In this document: positions 51,467 to 58,401 of the stretch, piece by piece
Numbering within the stretch: the first letter of the stretch is position 1
How the letters are laid out: every line of letters begins with the position of its first letter
Assembly (NCBI GenBank): GCA_050944435.1
Contig: JBMNRB010000015.1
Span: 7,356-71,355 of the forward strand
Source: Ruminococcus_G sp050944435
Lineage (GTDB): Bacteria; Bacillota; Clostridia; Lachnospirales; Lachnospiraceae
Length of the DNA stretch: 64,000 bases
Direction: 5' to 3'
The notes under the pieces: generated by a model
The model's database searches: none
The model's input: only the letters and a program-made list of their open reading frames with translations
Told to the model about the DNA's origin: nothing
Program-made: the position numbers and the translations under genes

Positions 51467-52903
51467 ATGAGCTATATTCCACGATTAAATTATGTGAGCG
51501 ATGAGGAAATCGCTAAACTGCACCAGTACGGTATGGATATTCTGAAAAAGCTGGGTATGCGGGTGGAAGATCCTGCCGTACGTGATATGCTCTGCGAGCA
51601 CGGCTGTACACAGAAAGACGACCGTGTTTATTTTTCAGAGTCTCTGATTGAAGATATGCTGAAGGCTCAGAAAGGCCGTGTTACCATGACCTCACCTGTT
51701 ACCGGAATGAAAAAAGAGATGGAAATCGGAAAGACTTTTGTTCACAGTACAGGCGGCGCTCCATGGATTGCCGACATGAAAACAGGCAAACGCCGCAATG
51801 GTCTTCTGACTGACCTGATTGATACGGTTCGCGTGATGAATCAGCTGCCGGAATTGGATCTTCCCTGCGCATTGATTTATCCCAGCGAAGTTCCTTCAGA
51901 GATCACTCAGCTGAAACAGACGGCAACAATGCTGCAGTATTCCCATAAACCGATCTACGGACCGGGAATCTCCATCGCCAGCAATGCAAAATATATTGCA
52001 GAACTGTTCAAAATTTACGGTGGAGAAGATCAGACTCACAATCCAATGGGTATGGTTGGTATTTCACCGGAATCACCCCTTTTCCTTCCCAAGGAAATCA
52101 CCGATACCATGGGTTATATCATCCGTGCGGGAATTCCCACCAGTATTCTTTCTGCTCCTATGGGCGGACTCACTTCACCGCTGTCAGTGGCAGGTACGGT
52201 TGCTCAGTCTCACGCTGAGATTCTGGCCTTCGCATGCGTTGCTTATCTGATGAATCCGGAATGCGTACTCTTCTACGGTTCCAGAACTTTCTTCGCAAAC
52301 ATGAAGAACAGCCAGAGTATCCTTGGTCTGCCGGAAACTGGAATTTCCAGCGCACTGGCTGTACAGCTGGCGAATTACTGCGGATTCCTTTCCGATGTTT
52401 ACGGTCTGTCCTGCACAAGCTGTGCAATGGACGAACAGGCCGGATACGAAAAAATGATCAACGCTCTCCTGCCGGGTCTTGCAGGTGCTACTTTGATCAC
52501 TGGATTCGGAAGTACCGCCAGTGTTATGTGCTGCTCCTTAAGCCAACTGGTACTGGATAATGAGATGATGGCGATGATCCGTAAAGCTCAGAAACCCTTC
52601 ACCATTAACGAAGAAGAACTGGGCTTCGAAGCTCTGGAATATGTAGTAAATGACGATGAAACCTTCCTTGAGCAGGAACATACCATCGATCATCTGTATT
52701 CCGGCGAAATCTTCCAGCCTTCCATCGGCTTCGACAGTGTTTGGGCTGACTGGATCAAGATAGGTGAAACACCGCTCAACGAACGTGCAGCTGACCGCGC
52801 TCTGGAACTGATTAAGAACGATGAAATTCCCGAAGTAAAACCGGAAATCACCGCTGAAGTTGAAAAACTGATGGCCGCTGCTGAAAAAGAGCTGCTGAAA
52901 TAG
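51467..52903 (+). CDS. MttB-family trimethylamine methyltransferase homologue (non-pyrrolysine)
   Basis: 478-residue TIM-barrel methyltransferase of the MttB superfamily. Recognisable stretches are HSTGGAPWIADMKTGKRR, KPIYGPGISI and GIPTSILSAPMGGLTSPLS. The frame has no internal amber codon, so it is the pyrrolysine-free type. Characterised members demethylate quaternary amines (glycine betaine, proline betaine, carnitine) onto a corrinoid protein. No corrinoid protein or RamA-type activator is in the window. ATG 51467 with GGGAGG is chosen over one five codons earlier. The substrate cannot be read from the sequence. Confidence 0.92.
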   Translation: MSYIPRLNYVSDEEIAKLHQYGMDILKKLGMRVEDPAVRDMLCEHGCTQKDDRVYFSESLIEDMLKAQKGRVTMTSPVTGMKKEMEIGKTFVHSTGGAPWIADMKTGKRRNGLLTDLIDTVRVMNQLPELDLPCALIYPSEVPSEITQLKQTATMLQYSHKPIYGPGISIASNAKYIAELFKIYGGEDQTHNPMGMVGISPESPLFLPKEITDTMGYIIRAGIPTSILSAPMGGLTSPLSVAGTVAQSHAEILAFACVAYLMNPECVLFYGSRTFFANMKNSQSILGLPETGISSALAVQLANYCGFLSDVYGLSCTSCAMDEQAGYEKMINALLPGLAGATLITGFGSTASVMCCSLSQLVLDNEMMAMIRKAQKPFTINEEELGFEALEYVVNDDETFLEQEHTIDHLYSGEIFQPSIGFDSVWADWIKIGETPLNERAADRALELIKNDEIPEVKPEITAEVEKLMAAAEKELLK

Positions 52904-52924
52904 TAATTGATAGATTTACCCTTT

Positions 52925-52951
52925 ACTCCCCGTCATTGGCGGGGAGTTTTT
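52925..52951 (+). terminator. Rho-independent terminator after mttB
   Basis: Stem ACTCCCCG / CGGGGAGT with a seven-base loop followed by TTTT-A. Located 21 bases after the stop codon. Confidence 0.92.
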
Positions 52952-53060
52952 ATGTTTCAAAACTGGCCTGTATATTTTTTTCATAATTGGCTATTTAAAA
53001 CAGTCCACTTTTATTGTACACTGACACTCAGAAACAGATCAAACAAAGGAGTGAGACAAC

Positions 53061-53600
53061 ATGAACAGAAAACTGAAAAAAATTATTATGACCGCGCTAT
53101 TTGCCGCATTGGCATGTGTAGCCACCATGTCAATCCGGATTCCCACCCCCGGCACCCAGGGCTATATCCACCCCGGCGACGCCATCGTCATTCTTTCCGG
53201 CATCATCCTTGGTCCTTTCTATGGACTGCTGGCCGGTGGGATCGGATCCGCCATGGCTGATCTGCTGGGAGGATATTTTCTTTACGTTCCCATCACCTTC
53301 GCCATAAAAGGAATGATTGCCCTTGTCTGCGGCCTGATTTACCAGCATGCTCAGATCTCCGGAAAATTTCATTACTTTGCTGTAATTCTGTGCGGTATCA
53401 TAGATATCCTTTTCGTTGCCGGCGGATACTTTCTGTGCGAATCTTTTATTTACGGCGTCGGCGGCGCTGCCGCCAGCATTCCGGCCAACATTGTACAAGG
53501 CATCAGCGGACTGATTATTTCACTGATCCTCTACCCGATCCTGATGAAAATCCCTGATGTCAGAAGTATCATGACTGAACTGAAACGGGTGAAGCATTGA
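53061..53600 (+). CDS. ECF transporter S component
   Basis: 179-residue substrate-binding membrane subunit of an energy-coupling-factor vitamin transporter, with five to six helices. The N-terminal MTALFAALACVATMSIRIP and the GYIHPGDAIVILSGIILGP segment are characteristic. It needs the shared EcfA/EcfT module encoded elsewhere. The substrate is not identifiable; I see no riboswitch in the 110 bases after the mttB terminator. GGAGTGAG precedes ATG 53061. Confidence 0.88.
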   Translation: MNRKLKKIIMTALFAALACVATMSIRIPTPGTQGYIHPGDAIVILSGIILGPFYGLLAGGIGSAMADLLGGYFLYVPITFAIKGMIALVCGLIYQHAQISGKFHYFAVILCGIIDILFVAGGYFLCESFIYGVGGAAASIPANIVQGISGLIISLILYPILMKIPDVRSIMTELKRVKH

Positions 53601-53613
53601 AAAAATGCTGTTA

Positions 53614-53657
53614 AGGGCCTGCCCCAAAAGAATACACTCTCTTTTGGGGCAGGCCCT
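53614..53657. terminator. Bidirectional terminator between ECF and the next gene
   Basis: Perfect inverted repeat of 17 pairs (AGGGCCTGCCCCAAAAG with its complement) around a ten-base loop, between convergent genes. A T-rich tract follows on the plus strand (TCTTCTTC). On the minus strand TTTTTT occurs ten bases out. Confidence 0.8.
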
Positions 53658-53675
53658 CTTCTTCATTTCTCCCTT

Positions 53676-53951
53676 TCACAGTTTGATTCCGTCATTTTCA
53701 ATTTCCGCTATCTGCTCAGCGCCGGTCATATCTTCCATGCAGAGAAGCCGTATCCGAAGCTTTGGCCATTTCTCTTCCAACTGTTTCTGAACTTCACTTT
53801 TTCTGTAAATTCCTTCCGTGACAATTTCCAACTTGGTACAACCGGATTCAGCATCTGTCCGTGAACTTAAAAGTATCACCTTTTCGGCTCCCCATTCTCG
53901 CAGCTCTCTTCCAATCTGCTGATAAGTATCTTTAATCATCTCATTCTTCAT
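53676..53951 (-). CDS. Small protein resembling a degenerate MNT nucleotidyltransferase
   Basis: 91 residues. WGAEKVILLSSRTDAES near residue 20 aligns by eye with the GAEKVILFGSRARGDA motif of minimal nucleotidyltransferases. The following DxD is replaced (CTKLEIVTEG where SDIDLAVEG is usual). The C terminus (LRIRLLCMEDMTGAEQI) also fits. Both metal aspartates are missing, so catalysis is unlikely. ATG 53951 with AAGGAGG is chosen over one 15 codons earlier. No HEPN toxin partner is adjacent. Probably cotranscribed with the flavoprotein upstream. Confidence 0.65.
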   Translation of the reverse strand: MKNEMIKDTYQQIGRELREWGAEKVILLSSRTDAESGCTKLEIVTEGIYRKSEVQKQLEEKWPKLRIRLLCMEDMTGAEQIAEIENDGIKL

Positions 53952-54028
53952 AATACTGCCTCCTTTTTTAATCGCACTGTTTGTATTGCGTTCCATTTTT
54001 ACTTTTCAGCTCAATGAAGCAGATCAAA

Positions 54029-54598
54029 TTACAGCAATACGGATCTTATCCCCCAAATCGCTTCTTGCAAAATCCCCTCCACATCTGCCCCCACAATATC
54101 CAGGTTCTCTGCTTTGAAGCACAGAACCTCCGGTATCCCGTAAAAAGTACCGGCCAGAGCTTTCACATAATCATACCCGAGATTTTGATCCAGAATCGGC
54201 CCTCCCGCCGTTGTCACGTAGATGATCCGCCTCGCCTGACACAGTCCAACCGGGATTCCTTCTGGAGAATATTTAAAGGTCAGCCCCGTAACGGTTACAT
54301 GCTCAAGATATACCCGCAGCACAGAGGGAAAGGCCAGATCCCAGTAGGGCGCTGCGATTACGATTTCATTTGCTGCGGCAAACTGTCTGGCATACCGGAA
54401 CATGGATGCGGAAAAATCTGTTTCCAGAAGAAGCCGATTTCTTTTTTTCAGAGATTCCTGGTTCAACGGAAGAATCTCTTCTTTAAAAAGATTTACCTCC
54501 TCTGTCTCTTTTCCCAGCTTTTTCAGCACTTCCTGCGCCAGCATACGGGTTCGTGACTCCTCCCTGGCACAAGCGTTGACAAATAGTACTTTTTCCAT
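54029..54598 (-). CDS. Flavodoxin-fold NAD(P)H oxidoreductase
   Basis: 189 residues of the NADPH-dependent FMN reductase / AzoR-like quinone reductase family. The phosphate loop region is VNACAREESRTRML near residue 7. IAAPYWDLAFPSVLRVYLEHV (split here as two adjoining motifs IAAPYWDLAFP and SVLRVYLEHV) and TTAGGPI line the flavin site. It likely reduces quinones, azo compounds or nitro compounds with two electrons. It follows the terminator of the metF operon and has its own ribosome site (AAGGAG). Confidence 0.88.
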   Translation of the reverse strand: MEKVLFVNACAREESRTRMLAQEVLKKLGKETEEVNLFKEEILPLNQESLKKRNRLLLETDFSASMFRYARQFAAANEIVIAAPYWDLAFPSVLRVYLEHVTVTGLTFKYSPEGIPVGLCQARRIIYVTTAGGPILDQNLGYDYVKALAGTFYGIPEVLCFKAENLDIVGADVEGILQEAIWGIRSVLL

Positions 54599-54621
54599 CG
54601 CAAACTCCTTTTCGCGTAAAA

Positions 54622-54656
54622 CGCCACGTAATCATCTCTCTGATCATTACGTGGCG
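54622..54656 (-). terminator. Rho-independent terminator after metF
   Basis: Minus-strand 11-pair stem CGCCACGTAAT / ATTACGTGGCG with a further short inner stem, followed by TTTTACG. The distance from the metF stop is 65 bases. Confidence 0.8.
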
Positions 54657-54721
54657 AAAAATAATCCTTTACTAAAAATCCACATCCGTCCAAACATGAG
54701 ACGGTTTTACTTCCTGTTCAA

Positions 54722-55600
54722 TTAAATTCCGGCCTGTTTAAGAAGATCCGGTACTTTAGATTCCCATCCCAAGGCCATGATATGCACGCCCTGACAGTAA
54801 GGTCTGCATTCTTTAATAATCCGGGCGGCAATTTCCACCCCTGTGATTCCCGCTTTGGTCCGTTCTTTATCCCTGTTCAATTCCTCGATCATCTCATCGG
54901 GTACATGGATACCGGCAACATTATTGTTCATAAACTTCGCCATCCCCGCTGACTTTGGGATAATAATGCCAACCTGAACCGGTTTTCCAAACTCTTTAGC
55001 CTTTTCCATGAACTTAATAAATTTCTCCGGCTCAAAAACAGCCTGTGTCTGGAAATAGTCCGCCCCTGCGCGAACCTTCCGCTCCATTTTAGCAAGCTGA
55101 GCATCTACCGAATCACTGCAGGGCGACACCACAGCTCCCTTTGCAAATTTCGGCGGCTCACCAATCAGCTCATTTCCTCCCAGATCCACACCTTCTTCCA
55201 GTTTGGCAACCGCATGGATCAGAGAAACGGAATCCAGATCAAAAACCGGTTTTGCCTGGGGATGATCTCCCAGCTTGGTGTGATCACCGGTCAGAAGAAG
55301 CAGATTCTCAATTCCAAACATGGCTGCACTTAGAAGATCAGACTGCAGCGCAATGCGGTTCCTGTCACGGCAGGTCAGCTGATAAATCGGGGTCAGGCCC
55401 TCATCCTTCAGTGCTTTGCACATGGCCAGGGAGCCGAGACGCATAACGGAAGACTGATTGTCCGTCACATTAACTGCCGTGATATCACTCAGATAAGTCT
55501 TTGCCTCCTTCAGCAGATGTTCTACATGAAATCCTTTTGGCGGACCAACTTCCGCAGATACAACAAATTCACCACGTTCAAACAATTCCGTAATTTTCAT
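54722..55600 (-). CDS. metF: Methylenetetrahydrofolate reductase, catalytic subunit
   Basis: 292-residue TIM-barrel flavoprotein reducing methylene-THF to methyl-THF. It begins FVVSAEVGPPKG and has AVNVTDNQSS, YQLTCRDRNR and LLLLTGDHTKLGD. Together with the two upstream genes it forms the acetogen-type complex where MetV and RnfC2 bring electrons. It could also run in the oxidative direction on methyl groups from a demethylase. Last gene of rnfC2-metV-metF. Confidence 0.95.
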   Translation of the reverse strand: MKITELFERGEFVVSAEVGPPKGFHVEHLLKEAKTYLSDITAVNVTDNQSSVMRLGSLAMCKALKDEGLTPIYQLTCRDRNRIALQSDLLSAAMFGIENLLLLTGDHTKLGDHPQAKPVFDLDSVSLIHAVAKLEEGVDLGGNELIGEPPKFAKGAVVSPCSDSVDAQLAKMERKVRAGADYFQTQAVFEPEKFIKFMEKAKEFGKPVQVGIIIPKSAGMAKFMNNNVAGIHVPDEMIEELNRDKERTKAGITGVEIAARIIKECRPYCQGVHIMALGWESKVPDLLKQAGI

Positions 55601-55623
55601 TCCATCTTACTCCTATCCTCTAT

Positions 55624-56244
55624 TTAAGAAACTTCGTCATCTGTTGCAAAATTCCGCACCTGAACAGGGCTTTTTAACACATCCAGACGTCCTATCTTTT
55701 CAAGACGTCTGTAGATGCGCTCCCAGCCGCATTCCATATCGCTGTCCACTTCACATCTGCCGTTTTTGGCGCCGCCGCACTGTCCGTTGACCAGACTTTT
55801 GGAACAGGCAGTAATCGGACAGATGCCTCCCGTCAGATTCAGATAACACTCTCCGCACTGATCGCACTTGTATTCCAGAGGCGTTACTCCCTGGAATCCC
55901 GGCAGAGGACAGGTATCACAGGCTGCGCATACTTTTTTTTCTTTCAGGTATCCCGCAATCGTCTGCACGCCAACGCCGCAGGAAAATACAAGTATCACAT
56001 CAGCCTCATCAATTTCACTCCTATGTTTCTGAAGACGAAGCTCCATATTTTCCGGATTGCATATGTAATCGGTAGTAAGCACCCCTATCACCTTTCCGTC
56101 AGCAGCCAGCTCCTTCTGAAGCGCCTCTGCTTCTTTTTCCGGGAAATGAACTTCTTTGCATCCCAGGCAATTAATGATAAACACTTTTTGTCCCTCTGCC
56201 AGTGATGCAATCGTTTCTCTGGGTTTCAATTCGGTAATTAGCAT
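55624..56244 (-). CDS. metV: MetV, iron-sulfur/zinc subunit of methylene-THF reductase
   Basis: 206 residues with many cysteines: FIINCLGC near residue 25, CAACDTCPL near 109, CDQCGEC near 127, then CPITACSKSLVNGQCGG and CEVDSDMECGWE. This is the MetV (methylenetetrahydrofolate reductase C-terminal, DUF2-like) family, which supports MetF activity. Its start lies one base after the rnfC2 stop (TGATATG), so translation is coupled. It is clearly paralogous to the first 210 residues of RnfC2. Confidence 0.92.
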   Translation of the reverse strand: MLITELKPRETIASLAEGQKVFIINCLGCKEVHFPEKEAEALQKELAADGKVIGVLTTDYICNPENMELRLQKHRSEIDEADVILVFSCGVGVQTIAGYLKEKKVCAACDTCPLPGFQGVTPLEYKCDQCGECYLNLTGGICPITACSKSLVNGQCGGAKNGRCEVDSDMECGWERIYRRLEKIGRLDVLKSPVQVRNFATDDEVS

Positions 56245-56245
56245 A

Positions 56246-58210
56246 TCACTTCATCCCCCTTACTTCATTTTTTCCGGCTTTAATCTTGCTGACTAAGGGA
56301 ATCTTGGATGAGCAGATATATTCACAGCATCTGCACTCGATACAGTCCATCACATTTTTGTCCTTCATCCCCTGCCAGTTCTGTTCGTCCGCAAATTTGG
56401 CGAAATACAAAGGAGAAAGTTCCATGGGACAGACATCCATGCAGCGGCCGCATTTAATACAGGGCTGCTCTTTTGTATAATCTGTGTCAACCACAATGAT
56501 TCCGTTGGAGCCCTTCATAATCGGCACATTGGTATCAGAGAGGACAAATCCCATCATCGGGCCGCCCGCTTTAATGGTAACCTCATCATCACCCGTCACA
56601 CCGCCGCAGTAGTCGATCAGATCTTTTGTGTTCGTACCAATCTTCACAATATAATTGCCCGGATTTTTCAGCCTTTCGCCGGTTACGGTTACCACGCGCT
56701 CAATCAGAGGCATTCCTTTCTGGACAGCATCGGCAATGGCTTTTGTGGTGCTGATGTTGCTGACAACGCATCCCACATCCGCCGGCAGACCGCCTCTGGG
56801 GACCTGCCTTCCTGTTACCCGTTTAATCAGCATCTTTTCTGCACCCTGTGGATATTTCGTTCTGACCTCAGCCACTTCCATGTTGCTGCAGCCGGCGGTT
56901 TTCTCCCGCATAAGAGCAATGGCATCCGGTTTGTTATCCTCAATGACAATCACGCCTTTTTCGGCGCCCACCGCCTTGATAATCATCTTGAGTCCGAAAA
57001 TTACATCATCTGCATATTCCAGAAGCACCCTGTGATCTGCCGTCAGAAGAGGCTCACATTCACAGCCGTTTAATAAAATCGTATCCACCGGCTTGGCAGG
57101 TTTTAATTTTACCGATGTGGGGAATCCCGCGCCTCCCATGCCTACGATTCCTGCATTATTAATAATCTCCACTATCTCTTCAGCAGTCAGACTGTCCGCA
57201 TCTTTATGAGACTGTACCGATTCATGAAGAGTATTCTTTCCATCTGACCGAATCACAACAGACAGACATTCCCCTCTGGTAGCATGTCCCCGATTCTCAA
57301 TGGCCGTTACTGTTCCGCTGACGCTGGAATGCACAAATCCGCTGATAAATGCCGCTGGCTCGCCAATTACCTGTCCCACCTTGACCGTGTCGCCCACCTG
57401 TACTGCTGGGTTTGCCGGTGCTCCTGCATGCATGGACAGAGGAATCACCACTTCCTGGGGATCCGGAAATCTCTTCAGCGCCAGATGTTCTGTAAATTCC
57501 TTTCTCTCTGAGGGATGAACACCGCCATAATAACCGTCCAAACGGTTCTCACGAATAGATTTTACGTAGTCATTGACAAATTTAAAATTAACTTTTGAAT
57601 AATCCCGCAGCTGAACCGGCTGATTTAAAAACTCTTCCAAACGCCCTTGCATTTTCAGCCGCTGATATATTTTTTCCCATGCGCAGTCTTTGCTGCTGTC
57701 CACTTCACATTTTCCGTTCTTCGCACCGCCGCATTGTCCGTTGACCAAACTTTTGGAACAGTCAACCACGGGACAGATACCGCCTGTTATATTCAGAAAG
57801 CACTGGGCGCAGGCGTCGCATTTGCGTTCTGTCAGCGCCATGCCGTGAAATCCTCTGTAATTCAGCGAATCACTGGCCGCATAAACGGGTTTTTCCGCCA
57901 GATCCGCAACTGTCTGAATACCCAGACCGCAGGAAATTACAAAAACATTTTCCGCTTCTTCCGGAATCATATCCCGCAGTTTCTTTTCTGTCTGAGTTTT
58001 ATTGCACAAAAAGTCAATTCCGGCACTGCCAATAACCGTCTTTCCGTTTTCAACGGCTATTTTCTCAAACTCACCGCATTCCGGTTCGTCAACGGTTTCA
58101 AATTTCTTGAAACATTTGTTGCAGGCAATGATAAACAGATTGTCTTTGCCAGTCAGTAATGACGCCAGTTCATCATCTTTTTTCAACCTGTACTTGGTAT
58201 AATCTTCCAA
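56246..58210 (-). CDS. rnfC2: RnfC2-like protein with MetV-like N-terminal domain
   Basis: 654 residues. Residues 1-205 repeat the MetV pattern (CDACAQC near 131, CPVVDCSKSLVNGQCGG near 146). From about 230 the RnfC/NuoF-like part follows (GVHPSERKEFTE, PLSMHAGAPANP, GMGGAGFPTSVKL for NADH/flavin binding). Two ferredoxin motifs close it (CIKCGRCMDVCP near 590, CIECRCCEYIC near 625). It is soluble and probably accepts electrons from NADH for MetV-MetF. The start codon is TTG at 58210 with GAAGGTGAG upstream; no ATG in this frame has a ribosome site. Confidence 0.92.
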   Translation of the reverse strand: MEDYTKYRLKKDDELASLLTGKDNLFIIACNKCFKKFETVDEPECGEFEKIAVENGKTVIGSAGIDFLCNKTQTEKKLRDMIPEEAENVFVISCGLGIQTVADLAEKPVYAASDSLNYRGFHGMALTERKCDACAQCFLNITGGICPVVDCSKSLVNGQCGGAKNGKCEVDSSKDCAWEKIYQRLKMQGRLEEFLNQPVQLRDYSKVNFKFVNDYVKSIRENRLDGYYGGVHPSERKEFTEHLALKRFPDPQEVVIPLSMHAGAPANPAVQVGDTVKVGQVIGEPAAFISGFVHSSVSGTVTAIENRGHATRGECLSVVIRSDGKNTLHESVQSHKDADSLTAEEIVEIINNAGIVGMGGAGFPTSVKLKPAKPVDTILLNGCECEPLLTADHRVLLEYADDVIFGLKMIIKAVGAEKGVIVIEDNKPDAIALMREKTAGCSNMEVAEVRTKYPQGAEKMLIKRVTGRQVPRGGLPADVGCVVSNISTTKAIADAVQKGMPLIERVVTVTGERLKNPGNYIVKIGTNTKDLIDYCGGVTGDDEVTIKAGGPMMGFVLSDTNVPIMKGSNGIIVVDTDYTKEQPCIKCGRCMDVCPMELSPLYFAKFADEQNWQGMKDKNVMDCIECRCCEYICSSKIPLVSKIKAGKNEVRGMK

Positions 58211-58401
58211 TTGCTCACCTTCCTTATCATTTATTTATAAATAATCCATCAGATGTATCTAAGATATCATATTTTTTACGAATTATCCAGCCTTCTACCC
58301 CTTTGTATCATAATAAGTGCACAATTTTTTTATTTTTTTCCTTCTGTCTGCCAACAATTTTTCCAAAAACATCAATATATAATAATATCATTGACCTTCT
58401 T

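Noticed and set aside
51467..52903. Pyrrolysine-containing MttB
   Set aside because: The frame reads through without an internal TAG codon and ends at a single TAG followed by a terminator 21 bases on.
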